From: Burhinus oedicnemus
Lineage: Eukaryota > Chordata > Aves > Charadriiformes > Burhinidae
Direction of reading: 5' to 3'
Length of the DNA: 64,000 nucleotides
Assembly (NCBI GenBank): GCA_008921705.1
Contig: VFFE01007066.1
Span: 137,534 to 201,533, forward strand
Shown here in pieces: positions 47,191 through 58,204 of this stretch. The notes under the pieces were generated by a model, which did no database searches, was not told where the DNA came from, and saw nothing but the letters and a program-made list of their open reading frames with translations. Position 1 is the first letter of the stretch. Every line of letters starts with the position of its first letter. Position numbers and translations under genes: made by a program.

Positions 47191-49040
47191 GAGGTATCAA
47201 TGTAGTATGGTACAGTTCTTTTTTCTTTAAGTACTGAAGGGTGGAGACTGGCTGCCAAAATCACTGAACTGCTGTTTCATGCAGAGTGATCTTCAGAATT
47301 TTGTTGGCAAAAAGGTTGATTTTATTATGGTTCTGAAGCCTGGTATGGACTGTACAAACCCAGGAGGTCCCTGGACTACTGAGTTCTGTGTGCTGCTGCA
47401 CTGACACCACTATGGATGCTAGAACTAGTAAAATTAAAGGGGGGTTGTACCTGATGAAAGGAGGCTTGGAGTTGTTGCAGTTGCACAGTTTATTTCAATG
47501 TGGACATGGAAACCTTTGCTCTTAAGGCTGTTTTTTTCAGCCAGCTCTGAGATGGTGTATCTATTTGGGAGCAGCTTGTGATAGTCTTCCTTTTTATTAA
47601 CCTTCAGAAAAAGCTTTATTGACGGCTATGGAACTTTTTGCCCTCTTCAGAGTAAATGAGGCTATCTCAGTTAGACCCACACTGACAGAAGTTATTAAAG
47701 CCCTTCTAAAGCTTTAACAGGCCTGGTGGGGACTCTTTCTGTTTTCTTTTTAGCTGCCAGCTTCGCCCTGGCCATGACATTTTAATCACATATACCCACC
47801 AACGCCACCACCTTGTTTAGCCAGACCAAGAGGCTACAGCTCTGATCATTACATTCATTGCTCTTCACAATAAAACATTTGTACTCAGGCTGTCAGTAAA
47901 TGTTTCTGTTTAACTAGTGATTTAGTGTCCTGGATTATGCTGAAAATACTTTGAACTGATGGTTTTCTGAAAAGGCCAAACTGCTTCTTATATTGCATCC
48001 AGTATTACTTTGAATACACTGGGAAGACTTATCCAGCACTGCAGACTTCTAATAATATGTTGGGAACAAATTCAGAGAATGAAAAATTGCTTTGAAAGTT
48101 CTCACATTTGAGGGAAGGCAAAGTAGATTTTATTATCCTTCCTCAGGATTAACAGCACCCTTAATACCAATGGATTTCCTGATGTAAAAGCAAGGGGAGT
48201 CTGTCCCTTAGCAGGTATTTGCTTGCTTCTTAGGATACGTTTTCCAGGTGATTTGTGGAGTTTTCAGAATGTGCTTTCCACTAATCTTGGGATGAGTACT
48301 GTGCAAATCCCTAATCAGCACTTGGAATATCTACCAATTATTTTTTAAAAGCACAGAATTCTTAGTAACTAGAGCTGTACTACTTGGTACAAAATCACTT
48401 ATTTATGCTAGCTGTGTAGAAAAGTGTTCTCAGAAAGCAGATCCCAAAATACTTATAGAAAGTAGTATTTTATTACCATTTACCACCACCCCCACCAAAC
48501 ATAAAAAAAAATGGCAAAAAGAAATATTCCCATCTCTTTTAAAATAGTATGGGTAAGGTGGGCATCTAGTTTTGGGAGTTCCTTTTCCTCCAAAAAATAC
48601 AGTGGATTTTACCTCCTGGCAGGTCCGTACTACTCCACTCACTGCAGCCTACTCATCGTCATTTGCTCTTTATAAAAATATGCAGATTTGTCCAAATTCT
48701 AGAGGAGCAGTTTCTACTGTAAAGCAACATTAAAAGTGCGAAGTGCATCTTTTAAGGACTAACAGTTGAAGATAATACATTGATATTGTTGATATTCTTT
48801 AGAGCTAAATATTCTGCAGATTAATGCATTTTTTGAAAGGGAACTGTTGTCATCAGCAAACTAACGCTGGGAGCCAGGTTTCCTGACCATGAAGATGCCA
48901 TTAAAATGAAGATGCTGCTGGGGTTTGAAATGATCAGAAAGTCCCAGTTTTAGATGTGTGAGAGAATAAATCCAAACTGTCTAAAGACACAGATTAGTAC
49001 CTAGTATCCTAGGAAATGACTGTGTTTGACCAAATTTCAG
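47191..49040. other. unassigned DNA, no gene seen
   Basis: No recognised gene or repeat. The largest open frame is 70 codons. Confidence 0.6.
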
Positions 49041-49072
49041 TAAACTCACATACATAATAAACTCACATACAT
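49041..49072 (+). repeat. 15-bp direct repeat
   Basis: TAAACTCACATACAT at 49041-49055 and 49058-49072, separated by AA. Confidence 0.9.
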
Positions 49073-49684
49073 TTCTGAAAAATCCTGCTACACCTCAGTC
49101 TACAACTTTAGGTATAGGTGCAGTATTTAGGCCCAAATACTCTTGAAATCTTCCACCTGAGGCCTTGATTTTGCACTCCTCCATAGAAAATCAGTCTACA
49201 CTCTGTATCATACTTGTCTTTCATTTCAGTCGGCTGAAAACAAGAGCGAATTAAATAACTGGGGTAGCTGATTATGGTTTCTGGGTATGTGTGTTTAAGA
49301 ACAATTCAAAGGCTGTTGAAATCGCTAAGTCTTTGCGTTGAGCTTGCTGTGCTTCGGATTCAGGTCTCAATCTCTGCATGGATGTACGAGTTTGTCCTAA
49401 AGCGCTGCTCTGGTCCCAAAGTTGTATTTAGAAAGACCTTAAAATGCTGCTGTTTACACTGTGGTTTCACAACCCTTCAGAAGACTGAAGATACATGCCC
49501 TGAAGCAGTATTTGACACTGCTAAAGAACTCCCTTAGGAAGAGATTCCTGGCACTATCTGCAAAAAAATTATAGATAATAAAAGAGATTTCAAATACAAA
49601 TGATTCTAAAAAAAATCCCCTTTAGGGAACAGTTAGTGAATGTGGCATGCTTCTTTATCCCCCTGAATGGTTTTACAAATGCAG
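49073..49684. other. unassigned DNA
   Basis: A plus frame at 49274-49537 (87 codons, seven or more cysteines) has no recognised domain. Confidence 0.5.
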
Positions 49685-49716
49685 GTTTAGTTGAAAATAT
49701 GTTTAGTTGAAAATAT
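49685..49716 (+). repeat. perfect 16-bp tandem duplication
   Basis: GTTTAGTTGAAAATAT twice, head to tail, at 49685-49700 and 49701-49716. Confidence 0.95.
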
Positions 49717-50368
49717 GTTACTCTTGACATGTTTGCATGTGTAGCTGTAATGCCAAGGAAATTTTCAGCAGTAATAAAACCAAAAATAGAAATAACCTGA
49801 GTACTAATTCTAACTGTGAAATAGAAAACTTCTAAAGGCTAAATGTATAATGGCATGTAAGCATTTTATTAGTCTTTCCTTTATATCACTTGTTGCAAAA
49901 CTTTGTATGTAAATTAATCGGTTGTTCATAGTGTAGACTGCAGTGATAAAAAAAGCACAAAATTTGGAATTTTGATAGATGTGAAACATACGCTCTGCTA
50001 CTTAAGACCTGTTGTTGTGGTTTGCAGATGATACCAGGGCTTCTAATAATAATAACAGAACTGCACAGAAGTCAAAGAATGATTTATTTTAAACTGCTTC
50101 ATGAAGACAAAAACTACCAAATAGCTAGCAGGTTCTGCTGTGAGTATTTTACTGCTCCTTCTCTCTGGATACTTGCACTTAAGTAATTTACTCTCTTCCC
50201 AAATTACAATAAATCCTTACTGTATCTTGAAACAGTATTTGTAATTCCTTCTCAAGAAATGCATGGAGCATGGCAGGAAGGACTGCTCTTGGTTTTGGTA
50301 CTGTTACAAAGAATGCTTCCCCAACACAGGGTGTATAAAATCAAAATTATTTCTTTTTCACTATGCAT
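49717..50368. other. unassigned DNA, no gene seen
   Basis: Nothing recognised; see the rejected LTR-like start at 50012. Confidence 0.55.
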
Positions 50369-50382
50369 TGCCATCTAGTGGC
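50369..50382 (-). promoter_or_regulatory. CTCF-like core motif
   Basis: On the minus strand GCCACTAGATGGCA fits the CTCF core CCASYAGRKGGCR at every position from the CC onward. It lies in a small GC-rich island (GTGGCGTGCGGCCCCCTGCGGG on the plus strand, 50378-50399) in otherwise AT-rich DNA. CTCF binds such sites to shape chromatin loops. Occupancy cannot be seen from sequence. Confidence 0.4.
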
Positions 50383-52613
50383 GTGCGGCCCCCTGCGGGT
50401 CTCAGCAGGCAGGGTCTAACCATGGAAACCAGCTAACTCTTGCAAGTCATTTGTCCTCATTGCATTTTTATTGATTACTTTCTTTACAGAGAATAGAGAC
50501 CGTGTTGCAAGGATCTGCTAATTGCATTGTCTATAATGTGCATATGCACGTTTCCTTTTCCTTTATTTTGAATACAGATTCATGGAGGAAAAAGAACTTG
50601 GGGGAGAGGCAGTATGAGCAGAACCCTTGGCTTTCACTTGCGGTATGGTAATGCACGCGGCGCAATCACTGAAGAAATAATTGGTGCCAGGTTGGCATGA
50701 TTTCCTTCCACGTGCAGTAAAAGATTATCAACAATTGGATCATAATTCTTGGCCAAAATTCTTTCTACTGGAAGCTCAGATGACAGCATGACTTGGTCAG
50801 TATTAGTGCTGATTGAAGGATCCCTATGAGGTGTGGAGTGGTGATGGCCAGTTTGCTCCTGGAGCTATCCTTCATGTTAACATGGACCACACTTCCTTGC
50901 ACTGGTGGAAATGCAAAGCAACTACACCAACCTTGGTGAAACTCCCCTTCATTTTTATTGGTGTCACCAAGAACTGGCCATTTGTTTAATTTCCACCATA
51001 ACTTACCCAAACTTTCATACCTTCAATAAAGGGAAGTGAAATTAATAGCAGCCATAGCAGTGCTCCAAGGGGGCAGCCATTCATTGGAGATCAGGCAAGT
51101 GGAGTGCTGCCTGCTCATCACATAGGAATCTGGAAAGATTTTTTTCAATACTCTCCAACATTTCCTCCCATACAGGTCAGTAATGAAATCCTTCAGTCAT
51201 TTATAAAGTTATTATAACAAATTATTTCCCACAAAGCTGTATTTGGGCTAACAGGTGTATTTAATTTTTACACACACATATGTGGGAAAGAAAAAGCCAC
51301 TGAAGTGTAATTTTTCTTAAACTCAGCAAAAAATAATTGCTACAGTCATTGTTCGAAAGTATTTCTGAAAGAGGTTTGCTTAAAAAATGAGCCATGCGCA
51401 ATTGTCTTACCTTCCTACAGTTACCAAACCTGTTCTAAAAAAACCCAAGCAGATGTTTAAATGTTTGATGTTTTCTCATACTGAAATAGTAGTGTTGAAA
51501 TCCTCTTTGTGCCGAGCCTTTCCATCACTATGTTGTATGCTTCACAACTTGCTGGCTGGCTCTTGAGAAAGAAGCACTAACGCTGTTCCTCTCATTAGTG
51601 TTTTCCATGTCTCCAGCAGGATTTTGGTGTAGGCTATCAATGTGAGATGAAGGTAGGAGAAAACGCAGCCTTACTGGTATCAAGTAGCAAACGTTGGGCA
51701 ATTTTAGAACTGCACATTGTAGTGATTTCTGACAGTAAAGTGTGTATATATGGAAGAAACTCAAGGAAGATCATAGTAAAAAAGTTTTAAAAAATATATT
51801 AAAAAGTAGTAATAACATTAATGGGAAATAAATGCATAAGGGGCAAACACAAATTTAGTTTTCAGCTATGTTACTCAATACTAATTTTAGGTGGCTTGTT
51901 GGTCCTGTATTCAGTTTTATTTTATCACTAAGCAGGAGAAAATCAAAGGAAAAAATACAGACAAAAAGAGATTTGAAGAATTCATTAATAAACTATACCA
52001 GTCTCTACAGAATCACATACTGGCAGTGAAAATACAGAAGTTGTTTCAAACAGAAACCATTAGAAACCACAAAAATAGACTTTATTGCCATCAAAACAAA
52101 ACTCTATGATCTGACTGATCTGATTCTTAGCTGTAAATCAACATCCATTTGTACTAGCTGAGGATTTTACTTTATGGTTAACTAAAGAAAATCTTTATAA
52201 TGATATTTTTTGCAGGTTTTGTATTGATATTTATAAATATTGAGCATTTGAGACTAACAAGAAAATTCCAACAGTTGGAGATCAGTAACAGAGAGGTTGT
52301 CATTACCAACTGATGGATTCTCTAACCTCCATATGTTTTAAGAATATGTATTTTACATAGGCCACTGAACTCCTGTAGCTGAGGGTTTCATATTTAAAGT
52401 TTTTATTTTCAGAAATGTTATTAAGAATTGAGGGAATTTTCTGCTTACCTGAAGTTGGACAGTGTGTTATCAGCAAAGGCAGAAATTTGAGTATACAAGG
52501 GTTGAGCTAGGTTTTGGAAAGCTGATTAAAATATCTATAACTTAAAATGCTTTAAAAAATTTCTGCAACTTCCTTATATATATTTGAATCAGATTTTTGT
52601 GGAAAACATCAGT
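50383..52613. other. unassigned DNA with a weak coding-like stretch
   Basis: Minus-strand 50870-50645 contains an open frame reading, among others, SSELPVERILAKNYDPIVDN and VEGNHANLAPIISS. It starts after a weak CTCCAG acceptor-like site and stops after about 75 codons. A second frame (51010-50765) overlaps it. Neither is identified and open frames of this size are common by chance. No other gene or repeat was seen. Confidence 0.4.
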
Positions 52614-52651
52614 GAAGTTACTACTTTATAGTAGCAGTATGTAGTAACTTC
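52614..52651. repeat. 11-bp inverted repeat (hairpin)
   Basis: GAAGTTACTAC (52614-52624) and its exact reverse complement GTAGTAACTTC (52641-52651) enclose a 16-base loop that itself contains TTTATAGTAG. Confidence 0.85.
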
Positions 52652-53218
52652 CTACTTTAAAGTAAACCAGTTGGTAGGTGAGCTCTAACTGCTTTAAAAC
52701 GGAATTACTTGCTTAACTAAAGCATCACAGCTTTGTCATTTAAACTCATATATGTTACATATTTCTGGGTGTTGCACTCATGAAGTAACATGCGCATTTG
52801 TGTTGACAGTGGTTTGTGCTGACAGTCGGTGTCATTCAGCTCGCTGCTGTTGTAGATCTGTTTGCACAACAGGATGTAAACCGGGCTAATCTTGTTTAAG
52901 GTTCATAATGCTTTTGTCTCGGGCTCTTTCAGCACTGCTCATGTATGTAAAGATTGCACCTTCATTGTGCTCTACACCTGCTTGTAACTTAGGAAAAGAA
53001 ACATGTGTCACTCTTATTTATGTAATTGCTTAAATTGCATTTTAATTTTAACAGCTTAAGTATGTTGGTGGAGAAAAATGTTTTCTGAATGAAAGTTTGA
53101 TCAAATGCCCAGGGAGCCAGTGCAAGTCTTTCCATTGGCTCAAGAGATTTTGTTTCAGGCATTTTATTTAAACAGCACTCCTCTCAACACTAACTGAGTA
53201 AAGTTACATGCTTTTTGT
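52652..53218. other. unassigned DNA, no gene seen
   Basis: Nothing recognised up to the A-run. Confidence 0.6.
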
Positions 53219-53250
53219 AAAAAAAAAAAAAAAAAAAAAAATATATATTT
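53219..53250 (+). repeat. A23 run followed by (TA)n
   Basis: Twenty-three A at 53219-53241, then TATATAT. I see no retrocopy or SINE body upstream that would explain it as a poly(A) tail. Confidence 0.9.
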
Positions 53251-54931
53251 CAAACAGCAATATTTAATATAATGTTTAAAGGAAAATTACTGAAAACTAA
53301 ATCTAACTAAATCTTCCCATTTCATATTTTTGATGCAATTTTAAAATATAAAGAAACCTGCATTTAGTTCTTAGAAAAGCAATGTATCTGCTTGAGTATT
53401 ACAAAACTCAATTTCTTCTTGCTAAAATGGAAATTGGATTAGATTCTGTTGGAGTAAACTCAACAATTGCTTAACTTCTTTTGTGTTATTCTTCATTCCC
53501 ATTAATAGGAATAACATGATACCTATACTCAGCAATTCCCATTACTGTGGGCTCTTAAATAAACATTAGGAAATATTAGTCTCAAAGTTAAAGACTCCAT
53601 TTAGCACATTGCCCGGCTGTGCATTTTATATTTGCAAGTAGAAATGGCAGTCCAGATTTTTTTGACCACTCATTACGCTAATGCTCGCAGGCTTTCCTGG
53701 CAAGACTCTTTAAAGAGCAGAGCAGGTTCAGAATGTATCAGAGCCCTTATCGCTCAAAGTAAACATTCAAAGCATATTTCCCCTTTGCTGAAAGATTTAC
53801 ATTAGTCCCCTGTTAGACAGCCTATCAATTACAGCGCTGCATTTCCTACATGTCGTAGGTACGAGCTTCCCCTTTGCTGTCACCCTAACCAAAGTTTAAA
53901 GTACAGATGCTGTAAAAGGACGATCTGGCTACATTTATTTAAAAAAAAAAAGTCTTTTAAACTATTTAGCTGAAATCTTGAAGGTGTTAAATTGCGCCTG
54001 TGTTGGCATTCTGAGACGCAGGCTTTGATGCCCTCGATTGTGCCGAACAGCACAACGCACTACGAGCTTTTCCAAAGGCTTCATCAGTGCTACTGTGTAA
54101 ACAGCACTTAGCTGATCTGATAAAGATGATCCACTTTGTCCATCCCTGAGATACGTGATCCTGAGCTAATCTGAGTCGTAATTCAGGCAACGTGTTTGCT
54201 GATGAGCAAGTGTAGAGGGAAGTTACATTTCAGACAGTTGATTCTTCAAAGAGCGAGATTCAGCAGCGGTTCCCCCTCTGCCTGTATAGGTGGGAATCAT
54301 GTCACAGCTCCAGATGTGACTGTGAGCCTGGGCTCCTCTCACCCGGCATGAGCGACCCAGGCACAGTCTGCGCGGGAGCATGCAGGAAGGTTCATACCTG
54401 GGAACAGGGATGAATGCATTTTGATCTTAGCAAATCTCACATGAATGCTCCGCTTTACATGTGATGCAGCTGTAGATCATTGCAACATTAAGCTTAATGT
54501 CTCTTTCTCATATGCATATCGCACACAGTCACATCACCCAGTTGTACACACTAACACTGGTAATTTCTAGTGATATTAGATAAGATCACAGTTTTTGGTT
54601 CATGGGACATTTTTTGCTTAGTTTCATAGGTGACAAAGAAAGAAAAATACAGCAATTAAAGTTTTAACTAAGACAAAAAAAGTTATCATTAACACAAAGT
54701 TGCCATCACTCTGTATTTGTATTCCATGCTTCCCAGCAAAGCTCTCCCTTTTTCCACATCTATTTACAAACCGTGACATGATACTTTTTATTCCAAGAAG
54801 TTATAACAGGAACCAGATTAATCATCATGAAAAATATAACACGACTAGGAAGGAGAAAAGAGAGCAGGCTGAGAAAAAGAAAGGAAGTTGTCCTAGGGAA
54901 AGGAGAATTGTGTATCTTGTTTAGTAAGGGG
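53251..54931. other. unassigned DNA; possible conserved noncoding element
   Basis: 53680-53900 and 54000-54480 have mixed composition, more CpG than neighbouring kilobases, and many transcription-factor-like words (CTATCAATTACAG, GTAAACA, TGATAAAGATGATC). No open frame above 67 codons. It could be a regulatory element; conservation is not visible from one sequence. Confidence 0.3.
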
Positions 54932-54957
54932 CTTACTTACTTACTTACTTACTTACT
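54932..54957 (+). repeat. (CTTA)n microsatellite
   Basis: About six and a half perfect CTTA units. Confidence 0.95.
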
Positions 54958-57900
54958 ATCGATTCTTTCCCCTTTGTCAAAGATGGGGTTTTCTCCAAAG
55001 TGGCTACCGGAAATATCCATTGCCTCTATCTACAGTGATGTCTTCATCTGAAATTCTTGCACAAAGACTGCTTTTTTCTAAAAGATGTGTTATCGATGAA
55101 CAAAAGTTGTGTTCAGGTGATGAAAGTGTTGCTTGAAGTTCTATATGAGAAGTTCTATGTAAGAAGTAAGAAGGAAGTAAAAAAATAGAACATTGTAATG
55201 GTTCTTTCTTGTGCCAGTGTCTGTGGCTCCTTAAAGTTTACTTTTCTTCTTATAATTTGCTTCAGGGATTCTAAAATAAATAATTTTTATTACTATATAT
55301 ATTCAAAGCAGTGGGACTTCGTTATATAGAAATATATAAGTTTACGAAAGTCCCAGTGTGAATTGCTGATTGTTGTGTATTTTACAGAGATGAAAACAAA
55401 GGAACAAACCTAAAAGGATAAAGCCAGTGCAAGCAGGTCACGCAAACCTCCCTCAGTGGAACTGAAGGAGACATAGTGTATGACTGAATTTAAAAATTAG
55501 AGGGTTTGTTTTAGGTTTAGAGTAATTCATTTATTGAAAGGTCTTCTTTTTTTTCCCTCAGAGCTGTTTCCAAGTCTTGAAAAAAACTGTAACTGTTTTT
55601 CTTCGATGTAAAATAGAAAATGGCTTTGAAAGCTCAACTCTTAACCACCATGGGGTTTCTGAGGTTTTGTGGGTATCAGAATCTCACCTGATTGTGTGAA
55701 ATAAAGTGTTCCATTTTAGTTTTTGTTAATGTTATATGATCAGCATTTTTCTTATTCAAGAGAGATGAAACATGAGTGCATGCACAATCAGACATTCCCA
55801 CACAGCTGTCTGTGCACCATAAGCCGTTTATAAAATTGAGACTCATCAACAGAAGTAGAGTAAAACCCATCAAAAGCAATCTCTTCCTGGGGCAGAATGT
55901 CATTTGTCACAAATACATAAGTGGTGGGGGCAGGATGAGGATGAGGATGAAACATGGACCAGTCCCCAGGAGAAGGTTATGATGAAGGGAGAGCCACCCC
56001 ACAGCCTGGCCTTGTGGACATTAAGTAGTTCCTGCCAGCCAAAGACCGTGACTGTCTTGTCCAAAGTCCAGTTCCACATGGAATAACTTTCTTCCTGACT
56101 TTAAATGTATTCCAACTATGAACGGAGTCCTTTAACTATTCAGTGAATTGAGAGTTTCTGTACTCTGTGTTTTGGAGGTTCCTGGTTTTCTGGCTTTTAA
56201 AATTTTCATTCTCTGTACGAAGCAGAAGTCTGCTGCATTTTAAACAGCTGCAGTCTAAAATTCCAGTCGGTTGACTTTTGACGTGATATTTTTGCTATGA
56301 AATTCCAGAATATAACTACTAACGGCACTCTATCAAGTAAATGCTCACTGGGCACTTCGAACCTAATCATTTTGATGTACCTTAATCAAAATTTCTGTCT
56401 AATCTGTCCAGTTCCTTGGCAAATGCTGCAGCCAGCCAGCTATATTGATATGTTAATAGCTCTGCTGTATCTGACGCTCTCCTAGTTTAGGATCTTCAAG
56501 AAAAACACAGAAAATAAACTGTATGGTCTGACTTCTGTCTGTATTTTAACTCTGCTGGCTTTGTTGTGGTTCTCAGGCCGGGGTAGAATAACAGAATTAG
56601 TGCAAAGGTGAGGAGTGGCATAATGCAAAATGTCACTTGTATGAAGCTGGATGACAGAGGCATCCATATGGAGAATGCCTAATTCTCACTCTTGGTTTTT
56701 CCGAAAGCCCTCAGGGAAGTCACTTTTGTAGGGATTTTGCCACTTTTACAAAGTTTAGAGCTATCTTGGAACCAGAAAAAAAATAAAGGATAAAACATAG
56801 AAGGCAATGATGTGGTTGCATAGTGGGAAACACATTCAGTTTTCACTCAGCTCATCACAGAAAAGCCTGTGGACCCAGGTGCTGTATACTTGCCAAAAGT
56901 GAGTTTGCTTTCCATAATGTAATTCTTAAATATGGTTGTTTTATTAACTATATACAAAATTGTAAAAGATCCCAGTGTCAGATATTTGGTTTGGTTTGGG
57001 TTTTTTGTTGTTTGGGTTTTCTTTGGTGTCGTCTTTTTTTTTTTCTTAAATGAGAACAGCTGCTTTTATATGAAATTCTGGACTAAATGTGAACCTTAGT
57101 CCAGTATTTTCCAGTTTGTCAAATAATGATGTGACTGTATAGTGGCTGCAGTAGTCGTATGTCAGGTGTCAACTGACCATTCATGGAATCAACCCCAGTT
57201 TGGGGCTGAATTCACTTTTCCTGCTGATAGCTATCTGCCACTTGAAAATATCTGTGTTGTAATAATTCGGCTTGAGCAAAATGTGAGTTAATAAAACCAC
57301 AGCATGACATTTTTGGTTACAAGAATGGATGTGAAAATATTTATCTTCATTTATGTTCTATTTAGCTCTTGTGAAATCAGCAGCAAAACATCTAATTTAT
57401 TTTAAAAGGAGCAGGATTTTACTCTTGCAAATATACTTGGTCTTTCAACAAGCACGTTTGAAGATAACCTCTTCATGTTGCTTTCTTTTATAGTATTAAT
57501 GAGATTTCTATGGTTGGTGAGCCATTTGGCCTGGTGTCTTAGAAGGTATTGCAGAAAAACTTGAAGTGCTTTCATCCAGGGGAGGTAGATTCTAGTAAAA
57601 CTTCATTTAATTCATGGTGGGCTGATTTATGGCAGGTTTCGTTGGGTTTTTTTCATTGTTGATTCTGGTAAAATTAAATGATGCATCATTGTTTATTACA
57701 GCTGTGTTATTGCAATTGTTTTCTATAACTCTTCACACTTGCCTTTTGCTTTGCTGTTTTCTTGCCCAGCAGCAGTGACCTCTAAGTCGCAGCTGACAGG
57801 GCAGATTTTTTTACAAGAATAACATAATTAGTGTTCAAACCATACATGAGTACTTCTGTTAGGTGGCACACAATCAAAATTCCATTTACAAAAGCCGTAT

Positions 57901-58090
57901 TATACGGTATTGGTGAATCCCATGCCGTAAACACACTTCTTAGAGGCAATAGGAGACTGAATGTGTTGCCTGCTTATACTTGATGTAATTGTGAGTTAAA
58001 GCCTTCAGATACCTGAGCAGCAGCTTTGCCAGCAAGGCTTAGAAAGAGATGCCAGTATATAAAGAGAATATTTATTGTCTGATTCATGCA
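54958..58090. other. unassigned DNA, no gene seen
   Basis: Includes a short (GATGAG)n tract at 55934-55950 and a T-rich stretch at 57000-57047. No gene or repeat family recognised. Confidence 0.6.
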
Positions 58091-58204
58091 CAGAATCATG
58101 GAATCATCTAGGTTAGAAGGGACCTTTTAGATCATCGAGTCCAACCATCAACCTAACACTGCCAAAAGCACCACTAAACCATGTCCCTCAGCACCACACC
58201 TACT
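58091..58204 (-). mobile_element. CR1 LINE copy F, short 3' fragment
   Basis: Minus-strand CR1 end only: CAGAATCATGGAATCATCTAG, then the 3' UTR wording GATCATCGAGTCCAACCATC and AACCATGTCCCTCAGCACCA. The wording differs from the other copies and fits a separate CR1 subfamily. Homology stops near 58204. Confidence 0.9.

Noticed and set aside
50012..50340. possible LTR starting TGTTGTGGTTTG
   Set aside because: Only the first dozen bases resemble an LTR end; no further matching interior, no clear second end and no target duplication.
53219..53241. A23 run as a retrocopy poly(A) tail
   Set aside because: No gene-like or SINE-like body upstream and no flanking duplication seen.
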